Source: Mesaphorura yosii
Taxonomy: Eukaryota > Arthropoda > Collembola > Poduromorpha > Tullbergiidae
DNA: 64,000 nucleotides
Assembly (NCBI GenBank): GCA_009869945.1
Contig: WIXG01000041.1
Coordinates: forward strand, 62,001 to 126,000
Reading direction: 5' to 3'
Both the position numbers and the translations under genes were made by a program. The stretch's first letter is position 1. Every line of letters starts with the position of its first letter. The notes beneath the pieces are model-generated. The model made no database searches and had not been told where the DNA came from. It saw only the letters and a list, made by a program, of their open reading frames with translations. Positions 49,866-62,222 of this stretch are shown one piece after another.

Positions 49866-51931
49866 CGTCGCCCGAGTCGATTATGAGGTAATTTGCACTG
49901 GTTCAAATAAAAGTATCTTTCAGAGCTGCTGCAGAATCCAGAAAGTGTGTCTTCGCCTTTTCATCACTACGCACGCTTTCGTCCTGTTTGGAAGCGCCCA
50001 CACGAGAGAATTTGATTTTAATTGTGTTGCGGTAGACTTCCAATCAAAGTTCGAGAAATGGAATTTGGCAGAGAGGACAGAATGAATCGCAAGCGCTAAT
50101 AAGAGCCTGATAGTGACGAACTGTGCTCTGAGGCGTGAGAGAAAGTTGCTGCACAACAAAGTCACGAGAACGACAAATGGCACTCGACGCTCAACGCTCA
50201 AACACGAATTCTTTGTTTTTTGACTTCTTTGATGGTCCAACTTTCCCTGCGTTCACTGTACGCAAATTAATTTGAGTTTTCCGCACCCTCTCAGCTAATT
50301 GATGCTAATTTGCCCTTTTTCAATCGCAAAAGTTAACTTTTGTTCTGTGACTGTTTAGTGTTTTTGTTGTTGGTGTCTTGACAGGACTTGACAAGACAAG
50401 ATTCACGCAGGATGAAGATGGAAGATGCGACTTTGGGAGCAGAGACAAAACTGAAGTAGAATCGAATAAGAGTCGATTTGAGAAATATGTTGGCGTGGTC
50501 GGCCACCGCGTTGGTTGTTGGGGAAAGAGGAACAAAAAGAAATTCTCTTGCGCTTGCTGCTCTTGTTTCTGCTGGCGGAGAAAATGCAATCTTGAGTCGA
50601 GCACCTTCTTCTCCGTGGCGTTGTCGTAATGTGATGTAATGTAACTATTTCGCCTTTACTCAACAACTCAACTCGAGTCACTATATTTTTCGCACAGACG
50701 AACCCTTTTGCTACTCCTACCCTCTGATATCCATCTTGCCTGCCTGCCTCTGGTTTTCTTCACGCACAGACTCTCCGCCTGCGCCTCCTTTCACCATCAT
50801 CAACGCCGGCGGCAAGGCGAAGGGAAAATTCCCGTGATTTTCCACAAGTGTATTGCCTCAATCAGAGACAAGAGAAACGAAGATTAACGCAGTGAAGAAT
50901 GTAAATTTCGGGAATGGCGAATACCAGTCAATAGTCAATCCAATCCATTTAGCATGTATTTATTTACTGTATTTGTTGTTGACATGATTTTATTCATCTT
51001 TTGTCATAAAAGAGCAAGAAAGAAAGTTTTGCGTTGGAGTTTTTGTACTATTTTCGTACATTTTACTGATTTTACTAAAATTACGACGGCGACAGGCTCC
51101 AAAAGCAGCACTGAATGCATTCGACTGTTCGACTTTTCATCTTTGCATTGGTCTATTGTTCTCGCCACTTGCATAAACTTTCTCGCATTTTACTACAGCC
51201 TAGAACAATGGGGAAAGTTACGGAACTCGCGCCGTAGTGTAGTCACGGTGTGACTTTGACTCTTTTTAAAATTCAATTTAAGTCGCACTTTGCTCTCATA
51301 TTCGTCAATTATTCGACAACTTGCCGATGCCGACTTGCACGGCCCGGGCCCACTGTAAATGTAAGTGCATTACCAGCACCGCAGCATCAGCAGCAGCAAC
51401 AGCGCAAGCAACAAAAGATAGCAGAGCTTTTATAGAGCACTAAGTGAATTTGCTAGTGATCATTGTAAAGGAAGACGAAGACGGAGTTTGTGTTGCTTGT
51501 TGCTTTGCATTGCATAAAATAAATGACGGTAGCACAAAGTCAAGAACACGACTGGAAAATTGTACGGCAAGTCTGTCCCATTATTTCAAGCATGATTTAT
51601 TCGCCAATGCCAATAACACATGTCGCTTACTACTGCCCAATGTCTCAACACACTGCAATCTGCAATGTCGTCTGCTGCGCTGTGCCTGAAAGTCAAATTC
51701 AAATATCGCTTGAATTGATTGCAAGAGATCTGACACGGTGACAAGTTCAAGTTCAGCATAGCACATGAAAAAGCATTAAAAGAATTGTAATTTTATCAAT
51801 TTATCATGAGAAACAATTTAGCTGTGCTGATTTAGTACACGTGTGTATTTGCTTATCAGCTGGCTGAAATGTCCAGACCTTAAATTTTGTCGCCGTTACT
51901 GTTGTGCTAGTCGACACGAATAAGCCAAGCC
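49866..51931. promoter_or_regulatory. Divergent interval, transporter / cyanophycinase
   Basis: The two genes start on opposite sides of this 2.07-kb interval, so it holds both promoters and 5' UTRs. I see no exon that I can support. The right end carries a small cluster of GATA-type sites. Confidence 0.5.
51793..51859. promoter_or_regulatory. Cluster of three GATA-type sites
   Basis: TTATC (GATAA on the other strand) occurs at 51793 and 51801, and a stronger CTTATCAG at 51852-51859, all within 140 bases of the cyanophycinase start codon. GATA factors commonly drive midgut genes in arthropods and nematodes. The motif is short and can occur by chance. Confidence 0.35.
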
Positions 51932-53409
51932 ATGGAGTTTAGTCACTTTTCCCTCATGCTGTTGGTGCTTTGCACGCTGAGCTGTGTTAGTCTGCATGCA
52001 CTGGCAAAAACCTCCTCCGGCAAGGTATTTCTGCTTGGTGGCGCCACGGATGACGACAGCGCCAGCATTTACAATGCGCTCCGCGAGGCTACGGGCAAAC
52101 CCAACCCGACCATCGCCGTAGCTGTGTCCGCTGCTCCTTCGCTGCAAGACGGCCTCGAAGCGTACATCATCACCGAGCCCAACTCGCTCTCCTACCACGA
52201 CCTGTTTGTCCGCTACGGTTTCCGTCCGTCTGTCCTGCATTTGGCGGTCGACAACTATGCAGAGGGGAGCTCAGCAAGTACGACCGTCGGAGCTCGGAAC
52301 ATTGCTGTCGTCGAGGCAGCCGATGTGTAAGCCAGAAGTACAATTTGATTAATCTCGTTTAGTTTACGACACTTATACTTTGTGCCTGCACAGGATTTTC
52401 TTCAACGGTGGCGACCAGTCTCGACATTCCAGGGCGTGGTTACAAGACGATGGCTCGGATTCGGACATTATGCGGGCATTGAGGGCTCGGGTTGCCAACG
52501 GCGCTGTTGTGGCAGGTAAGGACGTAAGGGCTGACTTTTACGGCGCACACACGTATCCAAATAAGCGGTTATGGTTACATTCGCTGTAGGAACATCTGCT
52601 GGCTGCGCGATTCAGGCCGACCCAACATTCGGCTCGGGAGTTTCATACGGGTACTACTACTTTAACGCCGACCTGAAGAACGCAAGCATTGGCGAAGAAC
52701 TGCTGGACGACCGAGACGGGCTCGACGCGTACCGCGCTGACGTGAACGGAGCGTTCATGAAAGGATTTGGGTTCATTCAAGGAGCTCTAACTGACTCGCA
52801 GTAAGTCGTCTGTCAAAACGTGTTATCACTCGGCATGATTCAATTTACTCATTTCCTGAGTGTGTGTGTGTGTGTAGTTTTGATGCTCGCGGACGCTTCG
52901 GTCGCCTGGCCGTCGCCATGAAGCAGAGTGGCACAGCGCTCGGGCTCGGGGTTGACGAGGATTCTGCGCTTTACATCAACAATGGCACGGCGAAGGTCCT
53001 TGGCCGCTACGGTGTGTGGGTGATGGATGCCTCGAACGCCACCTTCTCAGACGAGCCTTATTTCACGGTAAACGGAATTCGCATCAGTTACTTATCAGAG
53101 AACGACACGTACTCGTTCGAGGACAGGGCGGTGACCTCGTCCAAGTTGGAGATAACGGTTCCACAAGGATCAGCGTACGAATCAAATTCTGTATTCAGTG
53201 TCGACGAAGCATTCCGCTCCATCACGACGTTGGTTCACTCCCTGTCTGCGGCGGAAAGTGTTGGCTACTCGCGGGAGAGCGGCCCGAAAGCCCGTGTCAG
53301 ATTCTACAAGGGCCTTGGCCCAGGCGGCACGTCACGTGGGCATTACTCACCCGAGTCCGGTCTGTACACGGTCGTCGATCTCTTGATGGATATCGGAACC
53401 AGAGTATGA
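51932..53409 (+). CDS. Secreted cyanophycinase-like serine peptidase (S51)
   Basis: Four exons, 51932-52326, 52394-52515, 52590-52800 and 52878-53409, give 419 residues. A signal peptide (residues 1-25, hydrophobic core then ALA) precedes the mature start near KTSSGKVFLLGG. Family motifs are in order: FFNGGDQ, GTSAGCAI with the nucleophile Ser175, DSHFDARGRFGRL with His243, and GVDEDSAL with Glu270. These match bacterial cyanophycinase, which cleaves the arginine-aspartate storage polymer to beta-Asp-Arg dipeptides. The length and signal peptide fit the extracellular (CphE-like) branch rather than the cyanobacterial form of about 270 residues. The common animal S51 enzyme, dipeptidase E, is much shorter and lacks several of these motifs. 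Four N-glycosylation sequons, spliceosomal introns and eukaryotic neighbours argue against contamination. A bacterial origin by transfer is inferred, not shown. Confidence 0.92.
52860..52875 (+). repeat. (GT)8 microsatellite at a splice acceptor
   Basis: A GT run sits directly before the AG acceptor (52876-52877) of the last cyanophycinase intron, in the place of the usual polypyrimidine tract. Confidence 0.9.
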
Positions 53410-54264
53410 GCGCCTTTTGCCTCTCCTCAGAAATGATTTGTGATTTCTTGTGCATTTGTTATATATGTTTTTGTTTTCTTGAGAGCGACTTCCATTAATA
53501 ATTCGAATTTGCGATATTGGGACAGATTTCAATCTTTCAATTTCTAGAATGTGCTGTCTGCCCACAGTGCGTTCAGCCGTGTCACAGCCACAGCACAGCC
53601 ACGGTCGGCCACATGCTCTGTGCATGATAAATCGTGTACTTTTCCACATTTCCACGCCAAGGGTGGGTTGGACGCGACGCGGAAATTCTCCAGCGACGCG
53701 GTTGTTGTGTTTCTTATATCTTTGCTGTGCTGCGAACACGAACCAACTTGACTTGTCGTTGATCTCGTGCAGCATCCACTCTTTGTTGGGTGTTCTCCTG
53801 TGTACCTGCCCTCGGCATATTGTTTTGTGTACACAATACATCGCTTATTATTATCGTACGATTTCAGCGGCACGGCGCGCAGCGGCGACATTGCAATTCT
53901 TTTTCGAGTCCATTCTCTTGTGACTGTGACACTTTCCCTCATTTTGCATCACTCACTTTCTCTGCCCACCCGACGACGACGCTCCTGCTCTGATGAACCG
54001 TGAACCCGAACTTTTCATCCTCACAATGAAAATACAATCTTTTTGTTGCGAAATTGAATTGCTCCAAGCAGATTTCGTTTCGAGCTCATTTCACTCCACT
54101 CAAATCTGTCCGATTGGCATTTACACTCACGAAATGTGAATGTGGGAACGGGATCTCATTCGATGCGATCGCGATCGGCGGTGATGCCAAATGCAAATGC
54201 ATTCTTCAGGCTCGCACTTACTCCATTCGCGACTCCCTCTCACACATTTACTACACACTACGCT
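53410..54264. other. Convergent gap between cyanophycinase and VWC gene
   Basis: The 3' ends of both genes face this interval. Open frames on both strands overlap each other and look random. I see no further gene. No clean AATAAA lies close to the cyanophycinase stop. Confidence 0.5.
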
Positions 54265-54270
54265 TTATTC
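54265..54270 (-). terminator. Candidate poly(A) signal of the VWC gene
   Basis: The minus strand reads AATAAA about 230 bases past the stop codon of the VWC-domain gene, a normal distance. Confidence 0.45.
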
Positions 54271-54496
54271 AGTGCCTAAATGCAGTACGTACATTCAATA
54301 AATTAGAAAATTTGCACAAAATCCGCGAAACACAGAATCCCAAGCTTAAAGCAGAGGTACTTAAATAGTTAGTGAGCATGGACACAAAAATCAAGAGAAG
54401 AGCAACTCCCGTATTAGCTACATTTTGTACAAATTGAGAACCCCTCAATTAGTCCAAAACCCCTCGCGCAGTTAATGTCATCACAAGTACTGCTGT

Positions 54497-57400
54497 TTAG
54501 CTCATCATAATCATGTCCTCTCCGTCGCAGATGATCTCTGAGCATTGAACTCCGATCTCTGTGCACTGACACTGAATGCAGCTGCTCGAGAGCTCCCGGA
54601 TGATGTTCCCGACGCCGTACATCTTCCCGTAAATGTTGCACCCGCTCAATTTAAGCCCGATGTGCACCAGTGCGTCGAGCGGCTTGTTTTTCGGAAACGG
54701 GACGAACGGGAACGAGAGCACGGGCTTAAAACCGCCTGACCCGTGCGCGGGTGAGAAGAGAAGCGTAGAAGAGGAGCTCGAAGCAGGAGCGGATGGTCGT
54801 GGCGTGTTGATCACGATCGGTTTGATGGTGGACACTGGCGTCCTGCTGTAGTATTGCGGTTTCTTCTTTGGGGCGAATGATGCGGGTTTCGCGCCACTGC
54901 TCGCCATCGGCTTGGACGTTGATGAGGACGCAGGGAAAGTTGCCAGCATTATTTTCTCCAGCTTTGAGCTGAAACTCGGCTCTCTGAAATCCGAATGCGT
55001 GTGTCCGTGCTCGTGTTCGTGCTCGTGGCTGCCAGACTCCGTCTCATCATAAAACACAAACTCATCCTCTTCGTTGTCCGCCTCGTCATTCTCACTTGTG
55101 TTCGTGTAGTCTGCGAATGGATACAAGCCAAGGGCGTCTTCGGTTAGCTTTGGTCCATTGTAGTATCGGTGGTGATCGACAGAGACTGGTTTGGCGGTTA
55201 CAGAGACGGTCGGCTGTTTTGGAGCTGGCAATGATGCTAAATCGTAGCCAGACTCCCCAAAACGGTTGTAATACGGCGAATCGTTTATGTCGAACTTGGA
55301 ATAAATCCTAGATGGCGGGCTTGTCGAAGTGCTTGGCGTTGTGGAGCTCCCGCTGCTAAACTGTCCTTCAGTGCTCGAGCTATGCAAATGCCCTTCCGGT
55401 GGCCTTGGAGTTTTGTCCTCCAGCAAATCGCTCGTTGCATTCAATTCGCTCGTGATTGTGGTTGCATTCTCACTCCTCCCGTTAGCAATGTCCTCGTCTT
55501 TCTCGTCATCGACTTCGTCCTCAAACTCGAAGCGCTTCTCGCTCGAGTCTTCAAAGATGTGGTCAAAGATTGATTTATTTTGGAAGCCCAGCCCACCTGC
55601 AACGAATCGGTGAGTGTTTGGAAAATATCCGTTGTTGTACAGGCTCGTCGAGACGGGAACGTCAAAGACCACGTTTTTGTGATCATTCATGATGCTCGCT
55701 ACTAAATTGGCGCTGGTGATAATACTCGAGTCGTCATCTGCGATGTGTCCATGTTGATGCTGATGATGCTGAATGAGCGGCACGTGGACAAAGCCCAGGC
55801 CGGAGCCTGAGCTCGTATTTGGAGGGTTCGGTGCGATCAGGCTCGCTTTTCGAGTGTCTGTGTTGTCAAATGTAATTTTGATGGGAACGTTGGTTTCGGA
55901 CAAGGTCTGGCCATGGTCATTTTCGTTTCCATTTTTTCCCATATGGACGTCCTTCAAGAGCATTGCGTCTTCCACTCTGAACGGTATGAATTCAAGGTTA
56001 CCGAGCGCAGGCGGAGACGAAGTACCGCTGCCAGCAGCTGCTGCTGCTGTTGTGGCCGTGGCAGTGGCTTCTTGCACTCTTTCTAGCTTCTCATGCGTAC
56101 GTGTGCTGGAGTCTGGTTCTGGCTCAACCACCGGTGCAGGTGTCAGAGTCGTCCTCTCTGCGTCCTCGGCGAATTCTTCTGCTGCAGCTGGAGAGTCTGT
56201 TGACCAGTCGCTGGATGCTGCTTGCAGAGACTGGCTTGAAGATAGGAATAAAGTGAATGGCAACATCGTTTCGGTGCTCGGTGGCGGTGGCTCTGAGGAC
56301 ACTGAGGCAATCGTCGTCGTTTCTGTCTCTGCCTCCATGTCTTCCCCATCAGCATGAACTCTGTTCAAGTCTGCATCTAAGTCATTAGGCAGCGTGGTGA
56401 TCACAGCTTCTGTTGTAGTGACAGTGCTGAGATTATTCGCAACCGTCGTCTCACCCACGTCGTTCTCGGTGATGACCTCCAACGCGATTGTCAGCTCATC
56501 GCCGTCAGAGTCCCCGTCTGAGCTGTTGCTATTGCTGTTCTCGTTGTGGATTAGCAAATCGGAGAGCTGCCCAATCACATGCGTTTCAGGGATCATGTCT
56601 CCTGACATCGACTTTGAGGACGAGGATCCGCCGTCGCCATTGTGTTCATGATCATCGACATCGACGAGCTCGCGCGAGATTTTAATCACGTAATCGTGTA
56701 CGTCTTTGTTTCGTCGGTCTTCCCGACTTCCTGCATCGTGAGCCGAGATTGGTGCCGGCGCCGTGGTCGTGTAGGGCTGGTGTGTTGTGGTTGTGCTCGT
56801 CGTAATGGGCTCAGCTGCGGCGGACCCCGGAGGTTGCTGCTCCTTCAAACTATTCGCGATTCGAGAAGAAAGGATCTCGTTCACGGTATTCTGATCCAGC
56901 GCGAGTGGCGCGTGGATTTCTGTCGACGTGAGCACTCTGTTCCTGTTTGCGTTGACGTTGTTGGCCAACTCTCCCGAATTGAGCACGACGCCAGGCGACA
57001 CAAGCGACTCCATCACAACTTGATTGAAGGCAGTCGCATTCATTGGACACTCGTACCGATCTGGGCAGCAGTGCCCCAGTTTAATGATTGGCCGACAACC
57101 GTGGAGGGGTTTGTCGCATTCGAGAGGCCTGCACCGAACCACGCCTCCCATGCAGAAACACGTCTGGCAGGGGTTGATCTCTGCGTCGGGCTCCAAATTC
57201 AGGGGGAGCACGGGCTCGCCCTCGCGCACGAAACGTCCAGAGACTTGGCAGCCTTTCAAGAATTGTGGGATTGGAGTGGAGGCTGGCGTCGTCTTGATAA
57301 TTGCCGTGGAATTTGATTCATCTGCAAACAAAGACAGAGTCAAATTCAAACTAACATATTTCAATTTGTTGTGGTTTAATGTCTTATTCTTATTCTTGGC

Positions 57401-60400
57401 CTGAGGATACAGCCAGCCTCAAAATATTCAAAGCCAGGCTGCTGACTGCTCCTGCTGGTTTGCTATTGAATAATAAACCATAACGAACTTATTCTATTAA
57501 CGTTGTTGATGCACGGTGTGCGTCGTACAATAAGAGCAACTGTACTTTAAATTGGTGCAATGAAGAGCTCAAAATGCCAAAACACCAAAATAAAGTTATT
57601 AAGCATGCAAGTTTCGTGTACGGAGGTCAAAAGTTTATGCAGAACGACCCGGTTCCCATTCCTATTGTGAGCCATGACAAGACAAGCATGATTGCGGCCG
57701 GCCCACAAGTCGAAATACGAAATTGCTTCTGTGCACTTACTGCAGTCGTAGTTTGTGGGGCAGCAGGCGTACGACCTGAACCGTGGTTTGCAGCCATCGA
57801 GAGGAATGACACACTGCGGGCTGGAGCACTTCATCTGGCCGCGAATGCAAAAGCAGTGCTCGCAGAGCGAAGATGAACGCATTGCCGAGCCCTCTGCGTA
57901 GACGGTGCCTTCGTACACGCAAAAACCTGTCGGGAAGAGAATTGCAAATTATTACGCAATGGATAAATCGTGTAATAGTAAAAAAAAATTGCACAATTCG
58001 AGAGTAAACAACCTTTATCATCTGGAAGTGTGAACGAGTTCATCATCGTGTCGTTCGCAATGTCTCCAGAGGTGGCAAGTCGATGCTCCCGTGATATCTT
58101 CTTATTGTTCTCTGCAGTCAACGATACAACCAACGCGGAATTAATACATAAATCATGATCTTGTGATTGTGGTACAGCATAGCACAAAAGCCCCATGCCG
58201 TGCATCGTGCGTTGAATTGAATTCCTACGGGTTTTTCATGCGTGACACGTAAACTTGCGGACAAGAAACGCAAAAATCGTCTTCATTCATCTTCAGACGA
58301 GAATCCTGAATTTGCTACACTGCATTTTTAAACTTCCCATTCAATCCTCAGAGAAAAATCCGGAATTTATTGCACTTCTTTTTTAAACTTGGGCCGATCG
58401 TGCGTGCTTTTCGCGTGTTTTGGACCTTGGCTTCTTTCGTCCAATGCAGCAGCAAGGAGTTCGCAGCATTTGATTTGCCCGTTTTACATTGAAATTGATG
58501 AGAATTGAAGTAGCATAGCGCGTAACACGCAACCCGTACAGCCTTAATAAAATTGAGTCATCAAATTTTTGCATTTGCACTTGTTTGGCGTGTCGGTTGA
58601 AATCTTCACTTGCTACGCTACGCTCTAAACTTTAGCTTGATATTTACAATGAGCACGCAATCGCAATCAAAATCATGTCAATAATCTTCGAATCATTCAC
58701 CACATTGACAAGATGAGCTTTCACACGCTTGACGCTTGGCGCTTCTCACCTGGGCAGACGATCTGTGCACAGCATTTGTTGGCCTTGTGGACGAGGATGC
58801 AGCCCGGTGGTGGGACTGGGGTGTCGGGGCAGATCCGCAGTTTGCAGACGACGGCAGTGTTTTTGCATTGGCAGTTGAGGCAGGGCTCCTCAATCGGTAT
58901 CAGGTCGCCCGAGGAATACACCGACGCCTGATAACGGCATCCACCTTTCAACGAAAACGAGAAGCCAAAGTGAAAATTAATTACATCAGTGCATTTAAAT
59001 TTCAATTTCAAGTTCAACACGATACACGACCATTCACTTTCTTGTGAACGTCGTGCGCTTCGCTTCGTTTCCTTCGCAACGCGCCCTGCTCTTTGCTGCT
59101 TCTTGATGCTGTTAATCAGTGAGAAAATGCGCAGGCAGGCAGGTTGACTACTGCAGTGCCTAACCAACCTTGCCCTCTTAATGACATGACGCGGTGCACG
59201 CTGATAAGCATCGGAGAAGAAATTTCATGAGCATTTATACCTTATGCACGCTGGCTGCCCATTTTACTCTTTACCCCGTTGCTAAAATTGCGTTGACCAC
59301 AATTTTCCACACACTTGCACTTTGAGTTGACCAAACCAGCGTCGGAGTCGACGAGGTGAGGAAAACGCTACGCGAGACGCGGATGAAATGGAATTTTTGC
59401 ACCTGCATTTGCATTATTTGCCCCGACAACAAGAGAGCAGCGGTGAGAATTACGCGTCCGGCCAATTTACGTACTTCCAATATACATTTTGCTGTGATAA
59501 GCTTTTGAGTTGGGTTCGACTTGCTCTTGCAATTCGAGTTTGATGAGGCAGTGCAGTACAGAAAGACTGAAAGACTTGACGTCTTCTGCCTCTCAACGCA
59601 GCGGACTTGAACCTGTATCTCATTTCCTTTCTCACATTGCTGCTGCGCTTAATGAATCTTGCTGCAGATACGGACGCCTGATAAAAGAACAGTTGTCTCT
59701 TTGTTTTTCTTGCTTGCCTGCCATTAAATTTGCCATTCTCGAGCCGAGATTCGTGCTCATTTTTCAATTCACGCTGCCGTGTCGCACATTTGCGTTTGCA
59801 CTTTTCATGATCGCCCGATTGTCCGTGTCAACTAGACCTTTACGGACGGAGAGGCGTTTTCACGACGTCGACGACATGTGGGAATTCAGGAATTTGCCAT
59901 TTTAATTTCACTTCCTCGCAGTTTCTTAGAAACGCTTCACAGTGGAAATGCACAAAAGTCGCTGTCGTTAATCTCACGCTGACTGTCGATTTTGGTGTAC
60001 AGTGCCATGCGTCAATTTCAATTTGGACTTTGTTCAAAATCTGTCGCTCTGCCATGAGACTCACGTAAATGCAAATTAAAAGTAACACTCGCTCAGCGTT
60101 CGACTCGCCCAAGGAGGGACCACACAAAGTCAAGTGGATTTAACAGAACCATTCCAGGTCGGAGTTTATTTCTGAAACGGGTTCTCGAATTAAGTTAATT
60201 TTGTTATTCGTCTGATTACGGGCCCAAAACGAGGTTGTTAACAGAAACGATTAGGTTGAGAATCGAAATTTACGAGCGTCTTGCTCGTAGGATGTAATTT
60301 TGAATGGAAGGGCTCATGGCACTGACACTGGCACACTACTACAGTATTACAGTTCCCACACATCCAATTACAAAAAACTGTTCTTTCGGATAATTACAGG

Positions 60401-62222
60401 GGCTGCGTAATCTCGGAGGAGTGCGTACGACCGTACGAGTATGCTATGAATGCGTAAGAGCAATGTCAATGCCAGCACGAAGGTGCACAAAAATGCGTTG
60501 TTTAGCAGAAAACGCCAAACTACCACCGCCAGGGCAATTACGCAGGTCGGGTCTACATCCGAGCAGCTATTTTTAAATAAATATAAATCATGTGGATGTC
60601 AATACCCCCGCTCGCTGTCTTCCTCTTCCCATTGTCATTGTTGCATCTCACCTCGACCAGCAGCTCGCGAAATAATGCAACAATGCAAAACCGAATGGCA
60701 GAAATTATTTCTGTGTAATAACTAGACATGCACCACGATTATCATTCACGTAATTTCCCCGTGATTTATGAGCGAGATTCCGAGCATCGAGCTGCCGAGC
60801 CGGAAGACGAAACGAAAGCCCATTCCGCCTTACTGAATTTGCAGACGAGCAAATTTGCAATCTGCATGCATGATGGATTCGGTGCAGACCAATAAAAGGG
60901 GAAATAAATGAGCACGCCAAACTCCCGTTCACCGTTCAAGCGTCGTGGTCGTAAAAGTAAAATTCGTAATGCGGCGGTACAATGCGTTGATTCATTGCGG
61001 GAGGATGCCATTGTCATTGCCAACTGCAATTTACAATTTTACAATTTGCTCAGTATTTTTTGTTCCTGGTCTTCTCCTGTAATGATCGTCATTAATTGGT
61101 TCATTGATTCTTTTTGCTACTTGCTTGCTTGTGAAGATGGACTCAACACGAATCCTGCACTACAGCAGACGCGAACGTGAAACAACATTAACGATGAAAC
61201 ATGCGAAAATAAGTTAAAGCTTAATGTACTTTTGGAAATTCTTTGTACGCGTACACGAGTACGATTACGTAATACTACGTAAGGATGGTTTGAGATTGGG
61301 ATGAACAGACTCGTAAAATGGTACGGATCTCATGCAATGCAGACCACGAGACGGGATTTTGATCTTTGGGCTTGGAACAAACATACATAAAAAGATGACT
61401 TGCATTGTAATTGTAAATATACTACGTCTATTCGAATCATATCATTCATCTAGAAAGCTGGTCGCAGTCGCAGCGATGCTCAAGAACAATGAAGGTAAAT
61501 TGAAAAATACGTAAACGTGAGTGGTGAGTCTCAGTCTGAGTTTCCGTAGCGCAAGAAATATCATCGTATTGATTCTTATGTGAATGCGTAATTCGTAATT
61601 CCTCACATTAGGATTTAGGATTAGAGTCCATATTAACCTTCACCAAATGTAGGAGTTGCGTTGTGATAAGATAAGAATCTGTCATCCAATCTTATAAACA
61701 AAGGAAAAGGGCAGCGGCCTCAAAAACAAAAGCGCTGTCATTGTTTACGCTTGATGCTTACCAATTCTTGGTTTAGACTGTTGCGGCTTCTTTGGAGATG
61801 TCAGTGAGTGATTCCCAGTCTCCAATCGATTAGAATCAGGTGCCTTGTAGTATGGGTGTGGGTGTGGGACGGGTCCTGTGAAATGACATGGAGAGATTGA
61901 GAATGTAAAACGAGATTAACGACTGTCAATGTTAAGAATGTTGACGACAAATGTTGGACATTATGAATAAATGTGATGACAAATCCCTGTCAATGCAATG
62001 TCATGAATTCTAGGTGAAAGGAAAACTAAAGCAGTGGAATATGTAATGTCGAAAGTGAGTGCGCGAAGCACCTGTTACCTGTTACGTAATGACAAATGGT
62101 GTAAATCTTCTACTCAATGTAAATGTTGATCTGACAAAAGACTTTCGACTGGACTTACCGGTCTGGACCAGATATACACATGAATTCACAATCAGCAGCA
62201 GCAGCAGCACGTGGGAATGCAT
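54497..62222 (-). CDS. Secreted VWC-domain protein with mucin-like centre
   Basis: Six exons, 62159-62222, 61762-61875, 58750-58944, 58013-58111, 57741-57926 and 54497-57321, all joined in phase 1, give 1160 residues. Exon 1 encodes a signal peptide with a Leu run (about residues 5-20). VWC domains lie at about 61-123, 159-218 and 240-305, each with C..C.C and CC....C patterns. A region of about 800 residues follows that is rich in Ser, Thr, Pro and acids, poorly conserved-looking and probably O-glycosylated. A fourth VWC-like segment at about 1108-1150 is cut short before its second half. The layout recalls arthropod extracellular VWC/mucin proteins such as tenectin and kielin/chordin-like proteins. 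A matrix or BMP-modulating role is inferred only. The last exon is unusually long (2825 bases). A His/Glu run lies near 54985-55030. Confidence 0.85.
58945..61761 (-). other. 2.8-kb intron of the VWC gene
   Basis: The largest intron of the VWC gene. I see no nested gene or further VWC exon in it, although an extra phase-1 cassette exon could be missed because all introns of this gene share that phase. Confidence 0.55.

Noticed and set aside
50954-51253. Hydrophobic plus-strand open frame of 99 codons
   Set aside because: AT-driven composition, no domain, and no splice sites that link it to a gene.
55773-56357. Long plus-strand open frame of 194 codons
   Set aside because: It lies antisense to the long last exon of the VWC gene. 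Its Ser/Val-rich composition mirrors the Thr/acid-rich coding strand.
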